Virus record (IMG/VR): IMGVR_UViG_3300035034_001897
Span: 1 to 64,000 of that record
Direction: 5' to 3' (one strand)
DNA from: a virus
Length of the DNA: 64,000 nt
The notes beneath the pieces were generated by a model. That model saw nothing but the letters and a program-made list of their open reading frames with translations. It was not told the origin of the DNA and did no database searches. Position numbers and translations under genes: made by a program. This document shows positions 15,918 to 24,416 of this stretch, one piece after another. Position 1 is the stretch's first letter. Each line of letters begins with the position of its first letter.

Positions 15918-16947
15918 GGATGACGATCAAGAGTCTTTTGATCAAGCAGCTTATGATAAGGCTATTGAATCTAAAGATACTAATGCAGTTATTGAGCAAG
16001 CAGTTAAGTTGAAGGATGAAGAATTGCAAGAGAAAATTGACATACATTATCAAATGGCCAGTGCAGGAGCAACTGGTGGTCACACAAAGTTAGTTAATAT
16101 CTTAGGTAAAATAAAAGAAGCGAGATTAGAAGGTTTAAATAATGTAAACGATTCTTACTCAAAAGAGCAGATTCACAGTGAAATCGATAGTCAGTTAGAA
16201 AACTTCTTTGAAGACACTTCAAATATAGATGTTGAAGGATTAAAAGAAGAGGTTGAAAAAAGATTTCAAGAAGAAGATAAAAAAGAAAAGGCAACTAGTG
16301 ACAGAGATATGCAAGACGTAGTGTCAGCAATCTTAACAGATATGGTTGATGAGCAGAGTGAAGATGTAAAGAAAAAACAAGAAAATTCTCTAAGTCAGTG
16401 GAATGATGAATTAGATCCTGATGACGCTTTTTTTGATATCAAAAATCAAGTGAGAGAAGATTATGGAATAGACGAGCTTGATGAGGAAGGTGAGGAAGAA
16501 AATGAAGACGATATAATGAGAGAAGCTAATGATATATTTAGAGTCCGATTCGGATTTGATAATTATCAAGACGCTATATCTGCGATGGAAAGTAAGATGG
16601 AAAGTAAGAGTGAAAGTTCAAATAAAACTTATGATGGCATTAGAGAATGGGTAGGAGACTATAACGACGCTCAAGTAGAAAATGTAATCGAAGGCTTTAA
16701 TGAATCAGGATTTACTCAAAAGAATCTTGAGATAGCTCAAGGAAGGTCGTCAGAAGAACATATGAATAGAGTAGGAGAGCGAGCAGAATCTCTTGCAAAA
16801 AAAATCGTAGCAAACCAAAAAAATCCAATGGATCAAGATGAGGTAGCTGAAATTGTAGAAGGTATGATTGAATCAAAGTTCAAGATTACAGATTGGGATA
16901 ATCAAAAAAACATTAAAAAATCATTAGACATCTTATTACAATCATAA
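15898..16947 (+). CDS. Acidic helical protein, perhaps C-terminal half of the preceding gene
   Basis: From ATG 15898 the frame encodes 349 residues; the frame is open further upstream (to 15802) but that part is shadow of the preceding gene. The protein is very acidic and helical (VEKRFQEEDKKEKATSDRD, LDEEGEEENEDD). No family recognised. It carries no tag of its own, which fits its being the downstream half of the tagged protein at 15462. Two bases separate it from the AAA+ gene. Confidence 0.6.
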   Translation: MRLKVFEDDDQESFDQAAYDKAIESKDTNAVIEQAVKLKDEELQEKIDIHYQMASAGATGGHTKLVNILGKIKEARLEGLNNVNDSYSKEQIHSEIDSQLENFFEDTSNIDVEGLKEEVEKRFQEEDKKEKATSDRDMQDVVSAILTDMVDEQSEDVKKKQENSLSQWNDELDPDDAFFDIKNQVREDYGIDELDEEGEEENEDDIMREANDIFRVRFGFDNYQDAISAMESKMESKSESSNKTYDGIREWVGDYNDAQVENVIEGFNESGFTQKNLEIAQGRSSEEHMNRVGERAESLAKKIVANQKNPMDQDEVAEIVEGMIESKFKITDWDNQKNIKKSLDILLQS

Positions 16948-16949
16948 TT

Positions 16950-18323
16950 ATGGAATTAGAAAATCAAATTGCACAGAAGAGAGAATTGCAAAAATCCAAC
17001 ATTAATCAAATGATGGGTATTCAACATTCACAACCTCAACCTATAGTTGAAGTTGATATGGATGATGTGCGAAAAGCCATAACTCAAATCCAATTAGGTA
17101 GAGAGGAAAATCTTGACATCATCAAAGGGAAAGTTCTTCCAGTTGGAACCATTCGTAAGAGAGGTGATCAAAACTGGATTAAGATTTCAGAAACTGGACC
17201 TAGTGCAAAGCAATGGAAATATCACTCTAAAGCAGGTAGTGAGAAAGGTCAGACAGCTAAGATTGAAGCAATGAGTGAGCCTGAAAAGATGGAGTCAAGA
17301 GCACTTGCAAGTAAACTATTCACACTTGTCAATAAGGTAGGTGGAGCAAAGACGTTTGGAGAGCAAATGAAACTTATTGAAGACGCTGGTATTACAGATC
17401 CTGAAAAAGTGGTGGAGCTTACTAACCAAAACTTATCTGACGTATTGAAATATATGGATGGCAAAGGAATGGAAAAGAAGCGTCAAGACTTCAACATCAA
17501 AGACGAATTAGCGAAGTTAGAGATGATGGATGCTATTAAGACTGGTTTTGATAAAATCGATGTAAAAGATCGTTGGGAATCATATAGAGTATTTCTTGAT
17601 CTAGTTGCAAATGGTACTGCAAAGAGTATGATCGCTTATGGTACGGGAGGTATAGGTAAAACGTACAATGCAACAAAAATATTCGCAAAAAACAACTTAG
17701 CTGAATATGATGGAGATGTTCACGAAGCTGGTGATAGTAATTATGATTACGTTAAAATCACTGGTAAAACATCACCAACTGCATTATATGCAGCATTATA
17801 CGAACATAATGGTAAGTGTTTGATGTTCGATGACTGTGATAGTGTGTTAGAGCACGATGATTCAATCAACATTCTCAAAGGAGCGTTAGATAGTGGTGGA
17901 GATAATTCAATCGCTTATGCATCAGGTAAGAAGCTTAAAACAGAAAAAGGTGAGACAGTTCCTCAACGATTTAAGTTTACTGGTAGGGTAGCATTCATTA
18001 CCAATCTTACAGCTGAAAAAATGCCTCAACCTCTTCGTAGTAGAGCATTTACAGCAGATTTAACAATGACGCCAGATGAGACGGTAACGATGATGGAGGA
18101 AATTATCCACAAAATAGAATTTCAAAATGCTCAAGGTGCAGCGATACACGTATCAACTGAAGATAGACAGTCAGCAATCGACTTTATTTCAGATAATGTG
18201 AACAATATCAATGTTCGAGATCTCAATTCAAGAACGCTTGGGCAAATAGCAATAATCAAAAAGAAATTGAGCAGCCATCCAACATTAGATTGGAAAACTG
18301 CTGCGATTGCAATGTTAACATAA
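16950..18323 (+). CDS. AAA+ ATPase with N-terminal tag
   Basis: 457 residues. Walker A GTGGIGKT at 231-238, Walker B LMFDDCD at 291-297, sensor-1 FITNLT at 349-354 and arginine-finger candidates in LRSRAF (362-367) form a complete AAA+ core at about 205-400. The N-terminal 100 residues hold the shared tag in a longer form (LENQIAQKREL...DIIKGKVLPVGTIRKRG...QWKYHSK). A helical linker lies between. Likely a ring ATPase acting on DNA or protein; partner unknown, though the acidic protein just upstream is a candidate. Confidence 0.8.
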   Translation: MELENQIAQKRELQKSNINQMMGIQHSQPQPIVEVDMDDVRKAITQIQLGREENLDIIKGKVLPVGTIRKRGDQNWIKISETGPSAKQWKYHSKAGSEKGQTAKIEAMSEPEKMESRALASKLFTLVNKVGGAKTFGEQMKLIEDAGITDPEKVVELTNQNLSDVLKYMDGKGMEKKRQDFNIKDELAKLEMMDAIKTGFDKIDVKDRWESYRVFLDLVANGTAKSMIAYGTGGIGKTYNATKIFAKNNLAEYDGDVHEAGDSNYDYVKITGKTSPTALYAALYEHNGKCLMFDDCDSVLEHDDSINILKGALDSGGDNSIAYASGKKLKTEKGETVPQRFKFTGRVAFITNLTAEKMPQPLRSRAFTADLTMTPDETVTMMEEIIHKIEFQNAQGAAIHVSTEDRQSAIDFISDNVNNINVRDLNSRTLGQIAIIKKKLSSHPTLDWKTAAIAMLT

Positions 18324-18335
18324 AACACAAATATT

Positions 18336-18461
18336 ATGGCAAATGATTTAACACAAGTACCGTTAGATAAATTAGATTTGATTTATAAAACGCAGGAGTC
18401 AGGTCCTTTAAAGGATACGATTGCAAAGGAGATTCAGCATAGAGTAAATGCTGAAAAATAA
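18336..18461 (+). CDS. Small hypothetical protein
   Basis: 41 residues (MANDLTQVPLDKLDLIYKTQ...KEIQHRVNAEK), ATG 12 bases after the AAA+ stop, ending just before a promoter. Untagged. Plausible coding sequence, unknown role. Confidence 0.45.
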   Translation: MANDLTQVPLDKLDLIYKTQESGPLKDTIAKEIQHRVNAEK

Positions 18462-18473
18462 CTACACTAACTG

Positions 18474-18504
18474 TTGGTAGAAAGATATTAAAGTAGTATC
18501 TTTA
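18474..18504 (+). promoter_or_regulatory. Phage promoter, TTG-N20-TATCTTTA
   Basis: TTG at 18474-18476, TATCTTTA at 18497-18504, spacer 20 with AGAAAGATATTAAAGTAG as in the family. AAAGATA-N9-TATCTTT dyad present. Drives the tagged genes at 18525 and 18966. Confidence 0.8.
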
Positions 18505-18524
18505 TGTAAAGAAGTAATAACACT

Positions 18525-18956
18525 ATGAGCTTAGAGCAACAAATACGTAACAGAAGAATCGCACAAGCAAATCAAATCACAGATATGTGTGGTGGAGATA
18601 ATCTCGTCAAAGGTAAAGAAATGCCAGTAGGTACTGTTAGTAATGGCAGAAAGAAAATGCCAAATGGAAGTTGGGTGCCAGTTAGTGAAGAAAAAAGCTC
18701 CTCTAAGACACCTCATCCTAAACTAAAAGATTCTCATAGATGGCAAGTAGAATCTCATATGAAGCAAGCAATTAAAGGAGATAAAAACATAACAATCTCT
18801 ATGATGGGAGGAGATGTGACTACTCATAAGAAAGGCGAAGAGTTTATGTATAGAGCAACAGTTCAGTCAAAAACTAGAGATAAGATGAGAGAATCTTTAG
18901 ATAGTGCAGGAGTAGACATCTTGAGTGCAAAGAAGTTCGGAGAATTATTTAATTAA
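18525..18956 (+). CDS. Small tagged protein
   Basis: 143 residues. Residues 1-55 are the clearest copy of the shared tag (LEQQIRNRRIAQANQIT...NLVKGKEMPVGTVSNGRKK...GSWVPV). After a Ser/Lys linker comes a compact C-terminal domain of about 85 residues (HPKLKDSHRWQVESHMKQA to the end) that I do not recognise. Reads as tag plus cargo domain. Confidence 0.65.
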   Translation: MSLEQQIRNRRIAQANQITDMCGGDNLVKGKEMPVGTVSNGRKKMPNGSWVPVSEEKSSSKTPHPKLKDSHRWQVESHMKQAIKGDKNITISMMGGDVTTHKKGEEFMYRATVQSKTRDKMRESLDSAGVDILSAKKFGELFN

Positions 18957-18965
18957 CGAGTCGCA

Positions 18966-19496
18966 ATGGATCAAATCAAAAAATCAATCGAATCTATCTC
19001 AAGAGAAGATAACGCAGACATCCTAATTAAAGGAAAAGCCTTACCAATTGGAACGATTAAAAAGCGTCCTAACGGCAATTTCATTAAAACTGCAAGTGGA
19101 TGGAAATATCACTCGAAGCACGACAAGAATCAGAAAGCACAAGCTAGTGAGAAGAAAAGTGAAAGACCTCAAAGACACCAATTCAATTCTCAACAAGAAT
19201 ATGAAAAGAAGTTGTTATCTCACACTGGACCTGGAGGAGGAAATCAAGATAAAGGTAAATCTCCAGATGGAATTTCCGAGAGTATGCTTAAAAAAGTAAA
19301 TCTAGCGGATAACCATTTAGAAGGTAAAGTTTTTAATATAGGTAAAGGAGCTCGACTCAGAGTCGATAGTGTAAAAGGAGACATTGCTAAAATAACTAAA
19401 ATAGATAAGTTTAACAATACCTCAACACACGAGGTGTCTGTAAAAGACAATAGTGGAGAAGGAGGTTTATTTTCATATAAAGAAATTAAAAAATAA
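18966..19496 (+). CDS. Small tagged protein
   Basis: 176 residues. The tag (IKKSIESISRED...DILIKGKALPIGTIKKRPNGN then GWKYHSK) matches the AAA+ version most closely, including the terminal WKYHSK. A polar Lys/Gln linker and a C-terminal beta-rich domain of about 60 residues follow (KVFNIGKGARLRVDSVKGD), unknown. Overlaps the next small frame (TAATG). Confidence 0.65.
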   Translation: MDQIKKSIESISREDNADILIKGKALPIGTIKKRPNGNFIKTASGWKYHSKHDKNQKAQASEKKSERPQRHQFNSQQEYEKKLLSHTGPGGGNQDKGKSPDGISESMLKKVNLADNHLEGKVFNIGKGARLRVDSVKGDIAKITKIDKFNNTSTHEVSVKDNSGEGGLFSYKEIKK

Positions 19497-19612
19497 TGCA
19501 TAATATTCAAATCGTAAATTCAGATCAATTACACATCGTAGAGCAAGCCTCTCTAAAACAAATAATTCTAATGCCTAATTTTGGAGTAAAGTTGGATATT
19601 AGGTTGGTGTAG
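19496..19612 (+). CDS. Small hypothetical protein
   Basis: 38 residues (MHNIQIVNSDQLHIVEQASL...), start overlapping the previous stop. The end runs into the next promoter. Weakly supported. Confidence 0.35.
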   Translation: MHNIQIVNSDQLHIVEQASLKQIILMPNFGVKLDIRLV

Positions 19613-19630
19613 AGATATTAGGTACCTTTA
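19604..19630 (+). promoter_or_regulatory. Variant phage promoter with short spacer
   Basis: GTTGG (19603-19607) and TACCTTTA (19623-19630) resemble the family, with GTAGAGATATTAGG between, but the spacer is 16 rather than 20. Lies 5 bases before the ATG at 19635, so any transcript would be nearly leaderless. Confidence 0.4.
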
Positions 19631-19634
19631 TGAA

Positions 19635-20093
19635 ATGAAAAAGGTTACCACAAAAGATCTTGAGATTGCAGTATTGCAATACGATAAGCAAGCAGAGCTG
19701 AGAAGTCTGCGAACATCTCTTCCTTGGGAATGTGATGTGCTTAGTGTAACTAAAAGTGGTTATGCAACTGAATATGAGTTGAAGATTAGCAAGAGTGATT
19801 TCAAAGCTGATTTTAAAAAGCGTAAGCATAAAATGTTCAGTAAAGGTGAGGGAGGAATGGTGAGTAGGTTTTGGTTTGTAGTACCAAAAGATATGGTTGA
19901 CAAAAAAGACATTCCTCAATATGCAGGATTAATGTATTACGACCATAAAAGGAGAACAGTGCATCCAGTTAAATATCCGCAAAGATTAAAAGCTGGTAAA
20001 TTAGATAGCAAAACAATTCGTAGATTATATCGCTCAATGATGTATCGATTTCTACAACTTAATTTCAAAGGGTACAGAAAAGTAACCTTCTAA
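19635..20093 (+). CDS. PD-(D/E)XK-like nuclease
   Basis: 152 residues. The stretch CDVLSVTKSGYATEYELKIS (residues 33-52) gives D34 and E48-x-K50, the layout of a PD-(D/E)XK core with strand-loop-strand, followed by SDFKADFKKRKHK. Similar small phage proteins are usually called hypothetical or nuclease. Probable DNA-end or repair nuclease; no neighbour tells which. Confidence 0.6.
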   Translation: MKKVTTKDLEIAVLQYDKQAELRSLRTSLPWECDVLSVTKSGYATEYELKISKSDFKADFKKRKHKMFSKGEGGMVSRFWFVVPKDMVDKKDIPQYAGLMYYDHKRRTVHPVKYPQRLKAGKLDSKTIRRLYRSMMYRFLQLNFKGYRKVTF

Positions 20094-20104
20094 AAATCGT
20101 AAAA

Positions 20105-20584
20105 ATGAAAACAATAAAAGGAGATTTAATTCAGCTAGCATTACAAGGAGAATTTGATGCAATTGCACACGGATGTAATTGTCACAATATGATGGGTGCT
20201 GGAATAGCATTACAAATTAGAAAAGCATTTCCTGGTACATATCAAATAGATACGCAATACAGTCAGGTACAAGATGACTACAATAAGTTAGGTACTATTT
20301 CAGTATGTGACGTTGAGCAATATAACGACAAACAAGATCTCACTAAACAGACAGGATCGTTTACAGTTATAAACGCATACACTCAATTTGATGGAGGAAG
20401 GAATTTAGACTACGATGCATTGAAAATGTGTTTGAAGAAGATTAATCACTACTTTAAAGGAAAGAAAATTGGATTACCTCAAATAGGTTGCGGAATTGCA
20501 GGAGGTAATTGGAATATAGCAAAAAGATACATTGAGCAGTATTTAAGTGATTGTGATGTAACAATCGTTGAATATTCTCGTTAA
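20105..20584 (+). CDS. Macro domain protein (ADP-ribose binding)
   Basis: 159 residues, a complete macro domain: MKTIKGDLIQLA start, HGCNCHNMMGAGIALQI (residues 20-36) as the first ligand loop and LPQIGCGIAGGNW (119-131) as the second. Macro domains bind ADP-ribose and some, of the Poa1p type, remove the 1'' phosphate. In a phage this could reverse ADP-ribosylation or remove ADP-ribose signals used by NAD-based defences; that role is inference. Start set by AAAATCGT at 20093-20100. Confidence 0.85.
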   Translation: MKTIKGDLIQLALQGEFDAIAHGCNCHNMMGAGIALQIRKAFPGTYQIDTQYSQVQDDYNKLGTISVCDVEQYNDKQDLTKQTGSFTVINAYTQFDGGRNLDYDALKMCLKKINHYFKGKKIGLPQIGCGIAGGNWNIAKRYIEQYLSDCDVTIVEYSR

Positions 20585-20585
20585 G

Positions 20586-20722
20586 ATTCACTTAGGGAGT
20601 AGGTTTTTTAGAGCTTGGCCAAATTCACATCAAGCCCGAAGTTTAGTGTGCTACGACTGTCGCTCTCCCGTGTGTAATTCGGAGTGACGGTCAACAGTAG
20701 TTAAGGTGATCCTACTTTAAAT
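20586..20722 (+). ncRNA. Structured gene-free stretch, probable small RNA
   Basis: No gene. GACTGTCGCTC (20655-20665) pairs with GAGTGACGGTC (20682-20692) over 11 positions with two G-U pairs, extended by CTAC (20651-20654)/GTAG (20697-20700). GCTTG (20613-20617)/CAAGC (20631-20635) forms a second hairpin, and AGTAGG (20598-20603)/CCTACT (20711-20716) closes the whole. A terminator follows at 20756, so a discrete RNA of about 150-180 bases is likely, cut or read through from the macro domain transcript. Confidence 0.6.
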
Positions 20723-20755
20723 TCATTCTCGCCAAACATTAATCAAGTGAACACT

Positions 20756-20779
20756 AACACCTCTTCGGAGGTGTTTTTT
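20756..20779 (+). terminator. Rho-independent terminator
   Basis: AACACCTC-TTCG-GAGGTGTT (20756-20775) with a stable TTCG tetraloop and TTTT following to 20779. Confidence 0.85.
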
Positions 20780-20781
20780 AT

Positions 20782-20813
20782 TTGGGTTGGTAATATTATT
20801 TTACTTATATTTA
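20782..20813 (+). promoter_or_regulatory. Promoter TTG-N21-TATATTTA
   Basis: TTG at 20782-20784 and TATATTTA at 20806-20813. Immediately after a terminator and 20 bases before the ATG at 20834. The TATATTTA form recurs before structural units (31200, 59116). Confidence 0.65.
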
Positions 20814-20833
20814 ACAACTCAATTACACACATT

Positions 20834-21208
20834 ATGAAAACACAAGTTAGAAATTCAGGAAATATTAGTACTGGAGAAGTTAGATCATTTGAACACACAT
20901 TAAGTGCAGACAGTAAAATGGATAGCACTTTAACCATTCCAATGATCGGCTTTACTAAAGCCGCTGTAAGCATTCAAACGATCGGAGCAGTAGGAACGAG
21001 TGGCAATGTGTTAATTAAACAAAGCGTTCGTGAAGGAGGTCCTTATGCAGAGTTCACTGCACCAATCTCAAAAGCAATTGCAGCGAGTGGAACTGTAGAA
21101 GAATATGATATTGATGTGAGTGGTGGATATTTAATAGTAGATTTATCACAAGTTACTCAAGGAGATGAGGGAAGATTTGACATAGTAGTAATAATCAAAA
21201 GACAATAA
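20834..21208 (+). CDS. Probable small virion-type beta protein
   Basis: 124 residues from ATG 20834; the frame is open back to 20747 but that includes the terminator and promoter. The protein is Ser/Thr/Gly-rich and beta-patterned (GNVLIKQSVREGGPYAEFTAPISK...), like minor structural or decoration proteins. First gene of the fibre unit. Exact role not recognised. Confidence 0.55.
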   Translation: MKTQVRNSGNISTGEVRSFEHTLSADSKMDSTLTIPMIGFTKAAVSIQTIGAVGTSGNVLIKQSVREGGPYAEFTAPISKAIAASGTVEEYDIDVSGGYLIVDLSQVTQGDEGRFDIVVIIKRQ

Positions 21209-21209
21209 T

Positions 21210-21431
21210 ATGGATATCAAACAATCTTACATTAGAAACTTTTTAAGAGTAATTGCTGGTTTAGTGTTATTAATTTATCTTTATGATATTGCTGTAAATA
21301 AAATCAAAAAAGGTCAGATATATCTTGATGCAAATGATGGATATGTAATTTTTGGTTGTATCGCAATTCTAATAGCAATTGAAGCAGTAAGAGCATATGT
21401 GCTTCGTAAAATGGTAAAAGATAATGAGTAA
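21210..21431 (+). CDS. Small two-TM membrane protein
   Basis: 73 residues with TM segments at about 9-29 and 44-65, short basic loop between. Overlaps the next gene by 8 bases. Holin-like in shape, but there is no other evidence. Confidence 0.5.
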   Translation: MDIKQSYIRNFLRVIAGLVLLIYLYDIAVNKIKKGQIYLDANDGYVIFGCIAILIAIEAVRAYVLRKMVKDNE

Positions 21432-22005
21432 ACATGTCAAGTTAGCAGTGACAATCAATCAAAAATGGTATGTCACTTTAGTTATAGCCATCTTACTAAA
21501 TATTGGATGGAACTTCATTAATTCAAAAACAGCAATTAGTCAAGGAGAAAGAATCACTCAATTAGAGAAGGAGAATCTTCAATTGAAACAGACTAACGTA
21601 GAATTGTTATCGAAAAACTTTCTAGATCAACATAACCTTGACAGACTACCTTTTGCATTATGGAGAAAAATGAAGGTAGGAGATTCTTTTGTAATGAAAT
21701 TTATTAATGAGACAGGGAGAGATCAATTTTTAAAAACTAAAGGTATAAATAAATATTTTTATCACAACAAAACTGATTTTGCAATTTTTGAATATGAAGA
21801 TGCTTATAGATTTTATAGAGAAGATAGTTTAGTTGCTTACGCTAAAACTGACACAGTAGCGCACTTTAACACTAACTTCTATGATGCTAAAGGCAAGATA
21901 CTATACAAAGACGGATATACAAGGTGGAAAGAAGTTGTTGATGGTGACACTTTGATATGGGGCAAGATGGATAAATTTTATGTAAAACCAAAAAGAGCAA
22001 AATAA
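21424..22005 (+). CDS. Membrane-anchored protein with periplasmic domain
   Basis: 193 residues: short cytoplasmic start, one TM (about 14-32), a coiled coil (ITQLEKENLQLKQTNVELL, 38-57) and a soluble domain of about 130 residues, likely periplasmic. Overlaps the preceding membrane gene, so the two may work together. Family not recognised. Confidence 0.6.
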   Translation: MSKHVKLAVTINQKWYVTLVIAILLNIGWNFINSKTAISQGERITQLEKENLQLKQTNVELLSKNFLDQHNLDRLPFALWRKMKVGDSFVMKFINETGRDQFLKTKGINKYFYHNKTDFAIFEYEDAYRFYREDSLVAYAKTDTVAHFNTNFYDAKGKILYKDGYTRWKEVVDGDTLIWGKMDKFYVKPKRAK

Positions 22006-22070
22006 TGAGTTAATTATAGCAGAGTATTTCAGTTATATAATTACAGAAAAATAACTCAATTAGATTAATT

Positions 22071-24413
22071 ATGAAAAAAATATTTAGTATTGCATTAATT
22101 GCATTAACAGCAACAACTCTTTTTGGTCAAGACAAAGAGTTTGCGGGAACTGTTACAATTAAAAACACACCAACCGCAATAAGCACGGATTCAATAAGCG
22201 TTATTAAACCCGATGGAACAGTAGGTAAATCTAATGTACAAGTAGGTAATGTTGTGAAGTTAACTGGAGAAACTAGTCAAACTGTTGAAGGACAAATTGA
22301 AATACAAGACAGATTAACTGTAAAAGGACTAGCAAATACTGAATCTGCAACAAGAACTAGTGTTGACATAACAGGGAAAACAGGAGCAGGTAACGGATGG
22401 GCAGGAGTTGATTTGTTAAGTGGATATACTCATACACCTGGAGTTACTGACCCTTTGGTTACTGATGTAGTTGCCGTTGGAAACGTTGCTTATGCTATAA
22501 CAGTAACAGTAAGTAATTTAACTGCTGGAAGATATGAATACTTCATTTTTGGAGGTACTAGGGTGAATATGTATGTGGGGAATGGTCAAAGAGTTTTCGT
22601 TTTCAAGACTGTAGATACATCACCTTTACAAATTTTTATAACAAACACGGCAACTGATGGAGATATAAAAATTGACTCTGTAGAGAGAGTAAATTCAGAT
22701 AAAGAAAGTGTTTTTGATATTAAAAATTCATCTAATGCTATTGTATCGGAAACTAGATATGGAAATGGTTCTGTTTATTTCGGGAGTAAAAGCGGAGTAT
22801 CTAGTTCGAGTGCTAGTTCACTAAATACTGCTTTTGGTCATAATGCAATAGAAAAAGCTGTATCCAGCAGATACCTTACAGCTGTAGGTACTCATGCTCT
22901 TAGACAAGTAATAGGAGGAAGTTATATGACAGCTATTGGTGCTAATGTATTTTCTAGAGGTTTCTCCCATACAGGCAGTAATTACTATAATGTAGGCATA
23001 GGAGGAAATGTAGGGAATGCTCCTGACGCTAATTTTTCGAATTCTATTTTTATGGGGTTTTCAGTAGCTGAAAAACTTGAAGCAGGACATAGTAATATAG
23101 GTATTGGTTGTTTGGCTTTAGGAGAGGCAGTATCTAGCTCAAGAAATGTAGCTATTGGAAATAATAGCTTAAGAAATTTACTAACAGGATCTTCTAATAC
23201 AGCTTTAGGGATTGATACTTTAGTAAGACTTATAGAAGGAACTGATAATGTGGCTATAGGGTTTGCAGCAGGAAATTTTTCATCTTCGGGAAACAATGAA
23301 ACTTCTTTTAGGTCAATCTTTATAGGTAAAAATACTAAGTCTCTTGCAGATGATCAATTCAATCAAATTGTAATAGGTAACGACGCCATTGGGAACGGTT
23401 CAAATACAGCTACCATAGGGGACGATTCGATTACAGATACTTATTTGAAAGGTGTTGTTCACGCAGATTCTTTTGATGGGGTTTTAAAGAACATTAAAGA
23501 TTCAAACGGTGTTCAATTAGGTACTGTAGATCAAGATTTATTATTAGGAGAAGAATTAACTTTTAATAACACTACTAAGAAAATAGATGTAGCTAATGTA
23601 GTTAAAAAAACTGGAGAAACTAACCAATCTATTGCAGGAAATATTACTGTGAGTAATAAAATTACTTCCACAGAATTAGATGTATTTGCTGATGACTTAC
23701 CTACTAGAATTGGTCGACACTCAGTTCAACATCTAAAAATATATGGGAATTCTACTGGTAATTATTTACTAGGTGTAGGATCTAAAAACGCTATTTTTGG
23801 TAAAGAAGATAAAGGTGTTTTGCTATTTAGAGCAGACGGTATCCAAATATCGACTCTAGCAATTCCTAATAGGTACGATTTATTTATTAAAAATGATACT
23901 GGAGATGTTGGCGTAAATAATAAATTCCCAACAGAAAAACTACACGTAAATGGAAACGTAAAAGCAACAAACTTTATTGGTAATTTAAGTGGTAATGCAA
24001 CTACTGCTAGTAATGCAAATTTATTAGGAGGTGAATTGCCTGCTTTTTATGCAACTCAAGAAGATGTTGAGTACAAAACAAATGGAATTGTAATACCAAG
24101 AACTAAATTACCTTTAACACAATTTCAAGTAGGTACAGACCAATTGTATTATACTGTAGTTGGTAATAGATTGATATTGACAGGCAATTATAAAGTGACT
24201 ACAGGTAACCCTTCTACACTAGCTGTGGGAACTTTACCTATAGAAGCAAGGTCAGAAATAACAAGGACTATACCTATATTAATAAACTCTAGCGCTGCTT
24301 CAATAACTATTAATACAGATGGAGATATTACTTTAGACTTGTCGGGTTTTTCGACAACTTCTACAAATAAGACAATAAAAATAGATACAGAGGTAACATT
24401 ATTAAAACTATAA
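22071..24413 (+). CDS. Fibre-like adhesin with Sec signal peptide and YadA/Hia-type head repeats
   Basis: 780 residues. A signal peptide (MKKIFSIALIALTATTLFGQ) is followed by beta-rich modules with KLTGETSQTVEG and KKTGETNQSIAG repeats (about 64 and 515). A central block (about 245-450) repeats the trimeric autotransporter head pattern NVAIGNNSLRN, NTALG, NIGIGCLALGEA. The part EKLHVNGNVKATNFIGNLSG (about 625-644) is typical of tail fibres. So it is a trimeric, receptor-binding or adhesin-like protein. A Sec signal on a tail fibre is unexpected: the protein may be exported to the host surface, or the signal may be a relic of host origin. Confidence 0.75.
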   Translation: MKKIFSIALIALTATTLFGQDKEFAGTVTIKNTPTAISTDSISVIKPDGTVGKSNVQVGNVVKLTGETSQTVEGQIEIQDRLTVKGLANTESATRTSVDITGKTGAGNGWAGVDLLSGYTHTPGVTDPLVTDVVAVGNVAYAITVTVSNLTAGRYEYFIFGGTRVNMYVGNGQRVFVFKTVDTSPLQIFITNTATDGDIKIDSVERVNSDKESVFDIKNSSNAIVSETRYGNGSVYFGSKSGVSSSSASSLNTAFGHNAIEKAVSSRYLTAVGTHALRQVIGGSYMTAIGANVFSRGFSHTGSNYYNVGIGGNVGNAPDANFSNSIFMGFSVAEKLEAGHSNIGIGCLALGEAVSSSRNVAIGNNSLRNLLTGSSNTALGIDTLVRLIEGTDNVAIGFAAGNFSSSGNNETSFRSIFIGKNTKSLADDQFNQIVIGNDAIGNGSNTATIGDDSITDTYLKGVVHADSFDGVLKNIKDSNGVQLGTVDQDLLLGEELTFNNTTKKIDVANVVKKTGETNQSIAGNITVSNKITSTELDVFADDLPTRIGRHSVQHLKIYGNSTGNYLLGVGSKNAIFGKEDKGVLLFRADGIQISTLAIPNRYDLFIKNDTGDVGVNNKFPTEKLHVNGNVKATNFIGNLSGNATTASNANLLGGELPAFYATQEDVEYKTNGIVIPRTKLPLTQFQVGTDQLYYTVVGNRLILTGNYKVTTGNPSTLAVGTLPIEARSEITRTIPILINSSAASITINTDGDITLDLSGFSTTSTNKTIKIDTEVTLLKL

Positions 24414-24416
24414 AAC

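Noticed and set aside
20747-20833. Longer start for the gene at 20834
   Set aside because: The extension covers the terminator hairpin and the promoter.
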